Assembly (NCBI GenBank): GCA_017889585.1
Contig: JAGFZX010000006.1
Span: 1-64,000 of the forward strand
Direction of reading: 5' to 3'
DNA length: 64,000 nt
DNA from: Bacillota bacterium
Lineage (GTDB): Bacteria > Bacillota > Negativicutes > DSM-13327
A program made the translations under genes and the position numbers. How positions within the stretch are numbered: position 1 is the first letter of the stretch; each line of letters starts with the position of its first letter. Shown piece by piece: positions 44,976 to 53,985 of the stretch. Under the pieces are notes generated by a model. The model worked only from the letters and a program-made list of their open reading frames with translations. It searched no databases and was not told where the DNA came from.

Positions 44976-46019
44976 ATGAAAATGTATAGTTTTAAAAATG
45001 ACTACAGCGAAGGAGCTCATCCCCAAATATTGGAGGCTTTGATTGATACGAACATGGAACAGGTTGAAGGTTATGGTGAGGATTGTTATACACTAAAAGC
45101 TGTTAAACTGCTAAAACAAAGAATCAAAAGAAACGATATTGATATTCACTTGTTATCTGGTGGTACACAAACAAATCTCACTGCTCTTTCGGCTTTTTTA
45201 AGACCTCACGAAGCAGTTATTGCAGCCAATACTGGTCATATTCTAGTGCACGAGACTGGAGCTATTGAGGCCACGGGGCACAAAATCATTTCTGCTGAAG
45301 TAAGGGATGGTAAATTGGACTCTGCCCTTATTAAATCGGCCCTTGATGCCCATACTGACGAACATATGGTAAAGCCTAAGCTGGTTTATATTTCGAACCC
45401 CACAGAAATCGGCTCGATTTATAAGAAGAGGGAGCTGGAAAAGTTAAGCCAGTTCTGCAAGGCAAACAATCTTTTTTTATACGTGGATGGCGCACGGCTA
45501 GGGTCGGCTTTATGCTCAGAAGAAAATGACATGGAACTTTCTGATCTGGGTATGCTGGTTGATGCTTTCTATATCGGGGGAACAAAGAACGGTGCCCTCA
45601 TGGGCGAAGCCCTTGTTATTTGTGCGGATTCACTCAAAGAGGATTTCAGGTTTCATATGAAGCAAAAAGGGGCGTTACTTGCCAAGGGCAGGCTTCTTGG
45701 TATACAGTTTCTAGAACTTTTCAGAGACAACCTGTATTTTGATTTGGCAAAACATACCAATAGGATGGCGGGTTTACTGAGGAAGGAAATCAGCCAAGCA
45801 GGCTATCCGTTCTTAATTCACTCCCCATCTAATCAGATATTCCCTATCTTACCAAATTGGTTGATCGCACAGCTTCAGGTCAAGTATTCCTTCTACGTTT
45901 GGGAAAAAGTCGATACCCATACCTCCGCTATCCGCCTTGTCACCTCTTGGGCTACAACTGAGGATGCTGTTTGGACATTTATTGAGGATTTGAAAAATGC
46001 CATGGTTTCAGATCATTAG
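44976..46019 (+). CDS. ltaE: low-specificity threonine aldolase (PLP enzyme)
   Basis: Cleaves L-threonine/allo-threonine to glycine and acetaldehyde. A 347-aa fold-type I PLP protein of the beta-eliminating lyase group: SFKNDYSEGAHPQILEAL start, SGGTQTNLTAL for phosphate binding, ANTGHILVHETGA, YVDGARLGSAL with the PLP-binding Asp, and GGTKNGALMGEAL with the Schiff-base Lys (about residue 205). AAGGAGTTC precedes the ATG. It is monocistronic with its own terminator. Confidence 0.93.
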   Translation: MKMYSFKNDYSEGAHPQILEALIDTNMEQVEGYGEDCYTLKAVKLLKQRIKRNDIDIHLLSGGTQTNLTALSAFLRPHEAVIAANTGHILVHETGAIEATGHKIISAEVRDGKLDSALIKSALDAHTDEHMVKPKLVYISNPTEIGSIYKKRELEKLSQFCKANNLFLYVDGARLGSALCSEENDMELSDLGMLVDAFYIGGTKNGALMGEALVICADSLKEDFRFHMKQKGALLAKGRLLGIQFLELFRDNLYFDLAKHTNRMAGLLRKEISQAGYPFLIHSPSNQIFPILPNWLIAQLQVKYSFYVWEKVDTHTSAIRLVTSWATTEDAVWTFIEDLKNAMVSDH

Positions 46020-46086
46020 AACTCTGTATCTGATGTTCATGACAAATATTTGATCTAAATAAGAAAAACTTATAAATCCTGATACG

Positions 46087-46118
46087 AAAATAAAGAGCTA
46101 TACGGCTCTTTATTTTTT
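46087..46118 (+). terminator. terminator after the aldolase gene
   Basis: AAAATAAAGAGC pairs with GCTCTTTATTTT around TATACG, with a further T-run. Confidence 0.8.
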
Positions 46119-46304
46119 TAGCTCATCAGAAAGTAGAATACTTTGCTATTGTTAAAATCTGATGTATTGAAATAAACCACATCTTTTGATAGACTAAATA
46201 AGCATTATGTTAACATGGGTCGGCAATGCTTAAAATGGAGCTGTTGTTATTTCCGGATAATCGTTGGTATCTATAGAACCAGCGTCTATGAAAGGGTGTT
46301 CCTT

Positions 46305-48212
46305 GTGATTAAAAAAAGCAGTAACCAACGCCTTGATACACTAGCAGTTATTATTCTTCTTGTTTTTGTAGCTCTTATAAGTAGGCTGGTATGGTTGCAG
46401 GTTTTTCACGGCCAAGAATTCAAACAAAAGGCTGAGAATAACCGAATAAGATTGTTGCCGATTACAGCTCCACGCGGTACGTTTTACGATAGAAATGGAG
46501 TGCCATTGGTAAATAATCGACCTGGTTTTTCTATATCCTTGGTACCGATTAACGGACCAATTGCGGATGATGTTATTGTCAGATTGGCCGGAATATTAGG
46601 CATGAATCCTGATGATATAAGAAAGAAAATTAAACAGCAAGACAGCCCGCTTCAACCCATCAAAATCAAATCAGATATAGGTCCTGAAGTTATGGCCCAA
46701 ATAGAAGAACGGCGACAGGATCTGCCTGGTGTAGTTCTTGAGATTCAAGCAGTGCGAAGTTATATTGACAATGAACTTGGTGCTCACATGTTTGGATACG
46801 TAAGTGAAATTAGTGATACTGAACTGGAAAAAGGCAAAGCAAAAGGTTACAAAACAGGGGATATACTTGGGAAATTTGGATTAGAGCAAGTATGGGATAA
46901 AGATATTCGCGGCACCGATGGCGGGGCTCAAATCGAGGTTAACGTATCAGGGAAGCCCGTACAAATGCTCGGTACAAAGCAGCCAATCGCCGGAAATGAT
47001 CTAATTTTAACAATTGATGCGAAGATCCAAAAAGCTGCTGAAAAGGCTATGGATGAACGTCTCAAATACCTGCAAGACAAGTTGGGAAATCCTGAAGCCA
47101 AAGCCGCTGCTGCTGTCGTGATGAATCCGCAAACAGGGGAGATTCTAGCATTAGTAAGCCGTCCCACATTTAATCCTAATAAATTTAATGGCGGCATTTC
47201 CATGAAGGACTGGAAAGAGATTAATGATAATCCGAATAATCCCATGCAGGATAGAACCATTAGTGCATCATATCCTCCTGGTTCTGCGTTCAAAATCGTT
47301 ACTGGTACTGCAGCTTTAGAGACAGGGAAAGTAACCCCAGAGGAAAAGATCTTCGACGCTGGTAGACACAGACTGGCTCCAGCTAAGAGTAATGCCCACA
47401 ACGCCGCTTTGGGTTGGATTGATTTTAAAGTAGCTCTTGCCAAATCAGATAACGTCTATTTCTACGAATTGGGAAATCGCTTAGGCATTGATACATTGGA
47501 GGAATGGGCTCGTAAATTTGGCCTAGGAGCACTCACCGGTATCAATTTGCCTGATGAAGATGACGGACTGGTTGCAAATCAACGATACAAAAAAAAGGTG
47601 TACGGTGAAGATTGGGTTATATCTGAGACCTTTGATGCTGCCATAGGACAAGGGTTTCAATTGGCAACACCTCTTCAAATGGCTTCTGTAATAAGCCAAG
47701 CTGCTAATGGTGGTCATCGTTTCCGTCCATATCTTGTAAGTAAAATGGTTTCACCTACTACAGGCGAAGTGCTTAAAAGCTTTGGGCCAGAGGAACTGGG
47801 TACTGTACCGATGTCTCCCAAAACCCTAGAAGCCATTCGCACAGGACTTCGTGATGTTGTTACACCAGACGGTACTGCTGGATATATCTTTGAAGGATTT
47901 CCTATTCCTATTGCCGGAAAAACAAGTACAGCAGAAAATCCCCATGGCGATGATCACGGCTGGTTTGTAGCATATGGGCCTTATGATAATCCGACCATAG
48001 CTATTGCCGTAATCGTAGAACAAGGTGGCTACGGATCCGACTCAGCAGCGCCTATTGCGCGAAAGATAATGGAAGCAGCATTTAATTTGCCACCGAGCAG
48101 AGACGCTGCAGATATATATGCAGAAGAATTGGCAGCAAAGCCAGGCACCATTATTGCTCCTGAAAATAAAATACAACCCCAAAGGGTTGTGTCAGAACTT
48201 ATTAAGGATTAG
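46305..48212 (+). CDS. mrdA: penicillin-binding protein 2 (elongation transpeptidase)
   Basis: Cross-links peptidoglycan during cell elongation. 635 aa with one N-terminal helix (LAVIILLVFVALISRLVWLQ), a PBP dimerisation region (APRGTFYDRNGVPLVNNRPG) and the transpeptidase domain: SAFK with the catalytic Ser near residue 327, SDN near 381, and KTS (IAGKTSTAE) near 540. The GTG at 46305 follows GAAAGGGTG; the track start at 46215 adds a 30-residue non-conserved tail. It is not next to rodA or mreBCD, which suggests a second or relocated copy. Confidence 0.93.
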   Translation: MIKKSSNQRLDTLAVIILLVFVALISRLVWLQVFHGQEFKQKAENNRIRLLPITAPRGTFYDRNGVPLVNNRPGFSISLVPINGPIADDVIVRLAGILGMNPDDIRKKIKQQDSPLQPIKIKSDIGPEVMAQIEERRQDLPGVVLEIQAVRSYIDNELGAHMFGYVSEISDTELEKGKAKGYKTGDILGKFGLEQVWDKDIRGTDGGAQIEVNVSGKPVQMLGTKQPIAGNDLILTIDAKIQKAAEKAMDERLKYLQDKLGNPEAKAAAAVVMNPQTGEILALVSRPTFNPNKFNGGISMKDWKEINDNPNNPMQDRTISASYPPGSAFKIVTGTAALETGKVTPEEKIFDAGRHRLAPAKSNAHNAALGWIDFKVALAKSDNVYFYELGNRLGIDTLEEWARKFGLGALTGINLPDEDDGLVANQRYKKKVYGEDWVISETFDAAIGQGFQLATPLQMASVISQAANGGHRFRPYLVSKMVSPTTGEVLKSFGPEELGTVPMSPKTLEAIRTGLRDVVTPDGTAGYIFEGFPIPIAGKTSTAENPHGDDHGWFVAYGPYDNPTIAIAVIVEQGGYGSDSAAPIARKIMEAAFNLPPSRDAADIYAEELAAKPGTIIAPENKIQPQRVVSELIKD

Positions 48213-48227
48213 AGTTCATGGTAGTTT

Positions 48228-48258
48228 GTAAAGACGCCTATTATCTAGGCGTCTTTAC
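48228..48258 (+). terminator. terminator after the PBP2 gene
   Basis: GTAAAGACGCCTA pairs with TAGGCGTCTTTAC around TTATC; T-rich bases follow. Confidence 0.8.
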
Positions 48259-48337
48259 TGTTCTTTTCAAATGATATTCCTCGTTCAGTATGGTACGAAA
48301 TCAGAAGGGAATACTAATTTTATAAGGAGGTCGTCAG

Positions 48338-48688
48338 ATGGGAAAACAAACTGTAATATTTGATTTTGATGGGGTTATTAATAGCTATGCGAGCCGTTGG
48401 CAAGGTGCAGATGTAATTCCAGATACTCCAGTAGAAGGTATTAAAGAAGCAATAGTTGAAATTCGCAAGCATTATCGTGTGGTCGTTGTTTCTTCAAGGT
48501 GTTATCAACCTGGTGGAATTGAGGCGATAAAGGGCTGGTTAGAAAAATATGATATCAAAGTAGATGACGTAACAGATGAAAAGCCGCCGGCTGTGGTTAT
48601 TATTGATGATCGGGCAATTACCTTTGACGGTAATACAAAAGGATTATTGGAAAAAATAAAAACCTTCAAGCCATGGAATAAGAAGTAA
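48338..48688 (+). CDS. small HAD-like protein
   Basis: A 116-aa protein with the HAD motif I (TVIFDFDGVINSY, nucleophile Asp near residue 9), a motif II-like VVVVSSRC, and an acidic motif IV-like VVIIDDRAIT. It lacks a cap domain, like the small hydrolases and nucleotidase-like members of the family. TAAGGAGGTCGTCAG precedes the ATG. Its last five codons lie inside a long perfect palindrome shared with the opposing pseudogene. Confidence 0.8.
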   Translation: MGKQTVIFDFDGVINSYASRWQGADVIPDTPVEGIKEAIVEIRKHYRVVVVSSRCYQPGGIEAIKGWLEKYDIKVDDVTDEKPPAVVIIDDRAITFDGNTKGLLEKIKTFKPWNKK

Positions 48689-48728
48689 AAAACACTCTTT
48701 ATAGGGTGTTTTTTACTTCTTATTCCAT
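48673..48728. repeat. 23-bp-arm perfect palindrome over the HAD-gene stop
   Basis: ATGGAATAAGAAGTAAAAAA-CAC is repeated inverted as GTG-TTTTTTACTTCTTATTCCAT around a 10-base loop. The left arm encodes the last residues (NKK) and stop of the HAD-like gene. It has A and T tracts, so it works as a bidirectional terminator, but the arms are longer than needed. Confidence 0.85.
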
Positions 48729-49190
48729 TGACTCTTTTTGATAGCTGCTTTTTCCATATATCCAGTGCTTTATCAGCCGCTTTTAGGGCACTATCGCATT
48801 TTTCAGCGACAAAACCATTGATCACTTTTTGTGCTTCCATATCGTTACCAGCATCTTTGAGGTTAATATACTGTTGCTCGAATGTTGGCATATCGATTAA
48901 TAATTGTTTTTCATAGGGAGCGAATGCGGCACGAATCCCTTCATGATAAAGTTTATAGTAGCCAAAACTGCGCATAGCAATACTATGGAAGGTATAAGCT
49001 GCCTCTGGCGTGCTATATATCTTGGATCCACATTACTAATTCCAACATAGAACGTAACGAACGTGCTGCTGCAAGGTGTCATAAAACTATGCAACCTTAA
49101 GCCTAATTCATTCGGAACGTCAGGTCTAGATATCATCATTCCGGTAGAACTAGTTGCCCTCCAACCTAAATCATGCCCACAAGCACCACG
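48690..49190 (-). pseudogene. broken C69-family dipeptidase, C-terminal part
   Basis: The minus strand reads STGMMISRPDVPNELGLRLH, MTPCSSTFVTFYVGISNVDP, then after a frameshift near 49018 IYSTPEAAYTFHSIAMRSFG, KLYHEGIRAAFAPYEKQLL and ALKAADKALDIWKKQ. Order and composition fit the C-terminal half of C69 (PepD-type) dipeptidases. The N-terminal catalytic Cys region is missing, and the end runs into the palindrome. From 49191 to 49363 nothing was recognised. Confidence 0.6.
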
Positions 49191-49363
49191 AATGTAGATT
49201 TAGGAAAATTATTGAGGTGTGGGATAAAATATAATTTTTTCTAAGTAATAAAGGTGTAAAATCTTGAAAGAGTCATTATCAGATGATGGTTTGACATTTA
49301 CCAGCTGTTAAAGAAACACTATGGGATGTTTAATCAGCATCGAGCCCTGCTATCTGATAAAAG

Positions 49364-49393
49364 TTGACATATTACCAACACCTCTGGTAATAT
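49364..49393 (+). promoter_or_regulatory. promoter with operator between -35 and -10 (symporter gene)
   Basis: TTGACA, an 18-base spacer and TAATAT. The spacer contains most of the inverted repeat TATTACCA-ACACCTC-TGGTAATA (49370-49392), whose arms are 8 bp. A repressor bound there would block RNA polymerase. The TGGT/ACCA core recalls GntR/FadR-type sites, but no such regulator is encoded here. Confidence 0.65.
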
Positions 49394-49481
49394 TAGCATG
49401 TAGTATTGTAGGAAGGTCACAGATCTCGTAGTAGGATGGCGAATTTGCCAAGTATGCACTTCTTGATTAGGAGGGCTTTAT

Positions 49482-49520
49482 TTGTTTGACTTTGCCTTCA
49501 AAAAACGCGTAGAAAGGTAG
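49482..49520 (+). CDS. possible 12-residue leader peptide
   Basis: AGGAGGGC precedes a TTG that opens MFDFAFKKRVER and stop, 9 bases before the symporter start. It could couple translation or act as a leader; it may also be chance. Confidence 0.25.
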   Translation: MFDFAFKKRVER

Positions 49521-49529
49521 GATGGGAAA

Positions 49530-51008
49530 ATGAGTATTCAATTGTGGATTATTCTTCTGTACATTTGTGTTTTATTTGGAATTAGTATTTATGTGAAACG
49601 TCGGACGGAAAGCAGTAGCGGTTTTCTATTTGCCGGGCGCAAGCTGAGCACTACGCTGGTGGCGGCAAATATTGCTGGAACAGCTATTGGGGCGGCAGCG
49701 ACTATTGGTGTTGCCGAAAATGCTTTTCAATCTGGTATCGCTGCAGGCTGGTATAACGTGGCCTGGGCAGCAGGGGCCGTATTGATGGCTATGGTGGCCG
49801 CTGAAAAATATCGGGAAATGAATTGTACTACAATACCGGAACTATTTGAACGTTATTATGATAAAAAAGGACGAGCAATCGCCGTATTTGGTATGATTAC
49901 CATTCAATTGGTTATTACGTCGTTGCAGTACCTTGCTGGTGGAGCAATATTGTCTGCGTTATTGCCTGATATATTCTCTTTTCAGGGTGGTATGATAACC
50001 AGCGCCATTGTCTTTATAGGTACTACTATTCTTGGCGGCTTGTGGTCGTCAGGATTGTCAAACATCCTTAGTGTAACTCTTATTTATATTGGTGTTCTGA
50101 TTAGCACTATTACCATCGTATCTGATCAAGGTGGCATTAGTAACATAGCAGCTTCTTTACCACCTGGCATCGACTGGTTTGGACCAGTTGGTGGGCTTGG
50201 ATTGGCGACAATTATCGGTTGGATTGTTGTTATGATGACCCAGGCTATTACGGCGCAAGGGCCAGTGCAGGTTGCTTGTGCAGCGATTGATGGTAGAACG
50301 GCGAAAAAAGGTTTTTTGTGGGGAGCACTCTTAATGTTACCCATTGGTTTTTTATGCGCCATTATGGGCGTGGCGGCTCGGGCGGCACATCCTGGAATGA
50401 AGGCGACTATGGCTCTTCCACAGATGATTATGGGACTTGATCCAGTAGTATCTGGATTGACACTGGCTGCACTCTGGGCGGCTGATGTTTCAACTGCTTG
50501 CCATATTTTACTTGGGGCGGGAACTCTGTTTTCCCAGGATATTTATAAACGTTTTATTAATCCGGAAATCAGCGATAAACGTTACACGCTGGTTAACCGT
50601 TATTCCATTTTGGGGCTAGGGATTGGCACGTTATGGTTAGCTTTTAATGCCGCTGGTATTGTTAAGACTATGTTAATCGGTCTAAGCCTAACGACGGCTT
50701 TTACTTTGGTGTTTCTATTCACAATGTTTGCACCTGGTCTTTGTCGGCGGAACTCGGCGTTTTATACTACACTGGCCGGTATGCTAACACTCCTTGTTTG
50801 GCAGGTCTTTCCGGCGGTTCAGATCTTTGCTCATCCTATCTATATGGAATGGCTTGTTTGTCTTGGTACCTTTTTTATGATTGCCATAGTTGACAAAGAG
50901 AAGATTACAGTTGTCAATAAGCAGGAGGCTGTACAAAGTGGAAATTGCAAGTATTCATGTGGGCAGGGCGGCGTTGGCTATGGCCATCAGTCCGGACCGA
51001 CAGGATGA
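49530..51008 (+). CDS. sodium:solute symporter (SSS family)
   Basis: A 492-aa transporter with about 13 helices. SSS features include FLFAGRKLSTTLVAANIAGT near the N-terminus, YDKKGRAIAVFGMI, and LWAADVSTACHILLGAGTLF (the Na2-site helix 8 region). AGAAAGGTAGGATGGG precedes the ATG. The 3' end overlaps the HutP-family gene by about 70 bases, so the last residues (CGQGGVGYGHQSGPTG) are encoded over that gene's start. The substrate is unknown; the HutP link hints at histidine or another amino acid. Confidence 0.88.
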   Translation: MSIQLWIILLYICVLFGISIYVKRRTESSSGFLFAGRKLSTTLVAANIAGTAIGAAATIGVAENAFQSGIAAGWYNVAWAAGAVLMAMVAAEKYREMNCTTIPELFERYYDKKGRAIAVFGMITIQLVITSLQYLAGGAILSALLPDIFSFQGGMITSAIVFIGTTILGGLWSSGLSNILSVTLIYIGVLISTITIVSDQGGISNIAASLPPGIDWFGPVGGLGLATIIGWIVVMMTQAITAQGPVQVACAAIDGRTAKKGFLWGALLMLPIGFLCAIMGVAARAAHPGMKATMALPQMIMGLDPVVSGLTLAALWAADVSTACHILLGAGTLFSQDIYKRFINPEISDKRYTLVNRYSILGLGIGTLWLAFNAAGIVKTMLIGLSLTTAFTLVFLFTMFAPGLCRRNSAFYTTLAGMLTLLVWQVFPAVQIFAHPIYMEWLVCLGTFFMIAIVDKEKITVVNKQEAVQSGNCKYSCGQGGVGYGHQSGPTG

Positions 51009-51357
51009 ACAGGAACTACGCACACGGTTGAATTCTAGTGGAATCCTTGCGACAGCAGTAGATTTTGGTGGTGAATATATAACCTCGGTAAAGAAGATTA
51101 TTGAGCGGGCAGTAGTTGCTGCCCAGCGTCAGGGGTTAGTCAAAGCCAATCATATAGGCGAAGGGGCGGTGGCTGGCGCCACTCATGCAGCTCTGGAGCA
51201 AATTACGCCAAAAGCAGTCGGACTTAATGTCGGCGGCAAAATAGGAATCGCTCGTTGCGGCGAACACCTTTGCGTAGCAGTCTATTGCGGTGTGGGAGTG
51301 CTCAACCTTAATGAAGTAACGGTAGGTCTAGCCCATCGCTCATTGCCCACAGGGTAA
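50938..51357 (+). CDS. hutP: HutP-family regulatory protein
   Basis: A 139-aa protein matching the HutP fold: VEIASIHVGRAALAMAIS, TAVDFGGEYITSVKKIIERA, GAVAGATHAALEQITPKAVG, LNVGGKIGIARCGEHLCVAV and a glycine-rich end. B. subtilis HutP is an RNA-binding antiterminator activated by histidine and Mg. The GTG at 50938 follows AGGAGG, inside the symporter gene; the track start 48 bases earlier has no site. The position suggests it regulates the symporter. Whether this subfamily binds RNA and histidine is inferred from the family. Confidence 0.82.
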   Translation: MEIASIHVGRAALAMAISPDRQDEQELRTRLNSSGILATAVDFGGEYITSVKKIIERAVVAAQRQGLVKANHIGEGAVAGATHAALEQITPKAVGLNVGGKIGIARCGEHLCVAVYCGVGVLNLNEVTVGLAHRSLPTG

Positions 51358-51404
51358 TGATGAATCCTTATTGAATTTAGAGAAATGTTCTAACGGTGTA
51401 AAAC

Positions 51405-51448
51405 AGCTTGAAGCCTTGCATAATAGCAAGGCTTCAAGCTGCTTTTTT
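51405..51448 (+). terminator. terminator after the HutP gene
   Basis: AGCTTGAAGCCTTGC pairs with GCAAGGCTTCAAGCT around ATAATA, followed by GCTTTTTT. Confidence 0.88.
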
Positions 51449-51631
51449 GTTAAGTGTTGTGAAATGATATTGTTGTTATATTTAACACTTTTGGGAAAAG
51501 AAGGAATATATCTTTTTTCGTTGAATTATGTACAATAAAGAAAGAGTTGTATTTTTGATTTTACAAAAAAGATTACTATCTCGCATAGCCAGGACCTTCT
51601 TTAGATGCAGATTTAATGTGGAGAGAATAGG

Positions 51632-53914
51632 GTGAATAAGGGGGGGGATAATATTTTACATCATGAGCCAACAGGAGAACAAGTTTTTTTCGAAGCTTTT
51701 TTTGATGTACTTGAAGATTATCTGCTGATCCTGGATGATACTGGGGCAATCATAAATGCCAATAAAGCAATTGTAAGAAAGCTTGGATATACGTTTGAAG
51801 AATTATACAATATGAAGGTATTTTTACTGTATCCGCCTGAAAGGCGTATCGAGGTACAGGATATTGTTAAAGGCATGTATGAAGGAAAGATATCTGTATA
51901 CTCTATGCCGTTGTATACTAAAACAGGAGAGTATCTTCCAGTAGAAACCAAGGTAGTGAAAGGTGAACTGGAAGATAAAGATGTATTGTTTACAATCAGT
52001 AAAGATATTTCTAGATTCAAGGAACAAGTTATGCCCATTTTAAATCATATACCTTTTTTGACATGGCTTAAAGATGCAGAAGTGCAAAAACAAAAGCGTT
52101 TTTTGAAATCGATGATGGATGCGATTCCCGACTTGATATTTTATAAAGATATGGCAAGTACATATCTTGGTTGCAACAGAGCATTTGCCGAAAAGTTCAT
52201 TGGATTGCAAGAAGAAAACATAATTGGAAAAAATGATTTGAATTTTGTTAAAGACCTGGAACTTGCCAAATTTTTTAGACAAAAAGATTTGGAAGTGTTT
52301 GAGGCCGGCGAAACAAGAATTAATGAAGAAACATTAACAATGGCAAATAGTAATATTATCGATGTCGAGGTAGTGAAAACTCCCTTTTATGATGAAAGGG
52401 GTGAGATAGCTGGAATTATAGGAATTTCCAGGGATATAACAGAAAGGAAAAAGTTTGAAAGTCAGCTTAGAGAAAGCCAATTGTGGTTAAGCTTGGCAAC
52501 CAGTAGCGCGCAGATTGGCTTGTGGGAGTGGTCTGTGGTTAGTGGCAATGTTAAATTTAATGACCAATGGACACCTATTACTGGCTATACTCCTGAAGAA
52601 CTTGTACCGGTAAGTATTGATACATGGATTCGGCTTAGTCATCCTGAGGATTTAAAAAAATCGGAAGAGTTGCTAGCAAAGTGTTTTTCCGGTGAAGTGG
52701 AGTATTTTGAATCTGAAACGCGGCTGAAACATAAAAACGGTGAGTGGGTATGGGTTCTTAGCCGAGGTAAGGTGATTGAATGGGATGAGGACAAAAAGCC
52801 TGTCCGGATGGCTGGAACACATATTAATATTACAAGACAGAAGCAGGAAGAGGAAGCTTTACGAGCAGAACGCAGTCTTTTTATGGGGGGGCCTACGATT
52901 GTATTTCTCTGGGAAAATGCAGATGGTTGGCCTGTTGAGTATGTATCTCCCAATGTATATCAAATTTTGGGGTATAGGGTGGATGATCTTATTTCAGGCG
53001 AAGTTAGTTATGCATCAATTATTCATCCAGACGACCTTGAACGTGTGGTAGCAGAAACTCTTATGTATACAAAATGGCAAGATCCATTCTTTGAACTGGT
53101 ATATCGAATCATTACTGCCAGTGGTGAAACCCGGTGGTTTTTGAATTTTACAGTTGTTAAGCGCAACTTGTCAGGTAAGACCACTCATTATCACGGTTAT
53201 ATGAATGATATTACAGAACGTAAATTGATTGAAAGTAAAATGGCCCATCTGGATCGCTTAAATGCGATTGGGGAAGTAGCTGCTGGCATTGCTCATGAGG
53301 TACGGAATCCCATGACAACGGTTAGGGGTTATTTGCAACTATTCCAGAAGAAAGAAGAGTTTGTTCACTATCAGGAGCAATTTGGCACGATGATCGATGA
53401 ATTGGACCGAGCTAACTCTATTATCACAGAATTCTTGTCTCTTGCAAAAAATAAGTCGGTACATAAAACTCATGGTAATTTAAACAATGTGATACAAGCC
53501 CTATTCCCAATACTACAGGCGGATACATTTCAGCGAGGACACCAACTGCGTATACAGATTGGTGAGATTCCTGACAGCTTATTTGATGAGAAAGAAATTC
53601 GGCAATTAATTTTAAATATGGTGCGTAATGCCCTTGATGCAATGGAGCATAACGGGGTAGTGATCATCAAAACTTATTCTGAGAATGGCAATATTATTAT
53701 TGCGATCCAAGATACTGGTTCGGGCATACCATCGGAAATTTTGGAAAAACTGGGTACCCCTTTTATAACGACAAAGGAGCACGGAACGGGATTAGGCTTG
53801 TCCATATGCTATGGAATTGCAGCTAGACATGGTGGTAGTATAGAAGTGAGCACGAGTTCTGAGGGTACAACTTTTACAATTACATTTATCTTGTCACACA
53901 CAGAATTATTGTAA
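51632..53914 (+). CDS. soluble multi-PAS sensor histidine kinase (sporulation-kinase type)
   Basis: A 760-aa kinase without membrane helices. PAS domains span about 15-130, 150-275 (DAIPDLIFYKDMASTYLGCN), 285-405 and 415-530, followed by HisKA (GIAHEVRNPMTTVRGYLQLF, H near residue 555) and HATPase (NMVRNALDAME; DTGSGIP; GTGLGLSICYGIAARHGG). The catalytic half is closely similar to that of the kinase at 35395-37998 but keeps the canonical G2 box. The start is GTG after GGAGAG. Such orphan kinases often feed the Spo0A phosphorelay; the target here is inference. Confidence 0.9.
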   Translation: MNKGGDNILHHEPTGEQVFFEAFFDVLEDYLLILDDTGAIINANKAIVRKLGYTFEELYNMKVFLLYPPERRIEVQDIVKGMYEGKISVYSMPLYTKTGEYLPVETKVVKGELEDKDVLFTISKDISRFKEQVMPILNHIPFLTWLKDAEVQKQKRFLKSMMDAIPDLIFYKDMASTYLGCNRAFAEKFIGLQEENIIGKNDLNFVKDLELAKFFRQKDLEVFEAGETRINEETLTMANSNIIDVEVVKTPFYDERGEIAGIIGISRDITERKKFESQLRESQLWLSLATSSAQIGLWEWSVVSGNVKFNDQWTPITGYTPEELVPVSIDTWIRLSHPEDLKKSEELLAKCFSGEVEYFESETRLKHKNGEWVWVLSRGKVIEWDEDKKPVRMAGTHINITRQKQEEEALRAERSLFMGGPTIVFLWENADGWPVEYVSPNVYQILGYRVDDLISGEVSYASIIHPDDLERVVAETLMYTKWQDPFFELVYRIITASGETRWFLNFTVVKRNLSGKTTHYHGYMNDITERKLIESKMAHLDRLNAIGEVAAGIAHEVRNPMTTVRGYLQLFQKKEEFVHYQEQFGTMIDELDRANSIITEFLSLAKNKSVHKTHGNLNNVIQALFPILQADTFQRGHQLRIQIGEIPDSLFDEKEIRQLILNMVRNALDAMEHNGVVIIKTYSENGNIIIAIQDTGSGIPSEILEKLGTPFITTKEHGTGLGLSICYGIAARHGGSIEVSTSSEGTTFTITFILSHTELL

Positions 53915-53920
53915 CAAATT

Positions 53921-53946
53921 AGGCCAGTGCTTTTTGCACTGGCCTT
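53921..53946. terminator. bidirectional terminator between convergent genes
   Basis: AGGCCAGTGC pairs with GCACTGGCCT around TTTTT; it serves the kinase (plus) and the transporter (minus). Confidence 0.8.
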
Positions 53947-53985
53947 AATAATATGATCTGTAGCAGATTAAACCCTCTATAACGA

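Noticed and set aside
51718-52282. Minus-strand ORFs within the PAS kinase gene
   Set aside because: Antisense shadows without ribosome sites over conserved PAS coding sequence.
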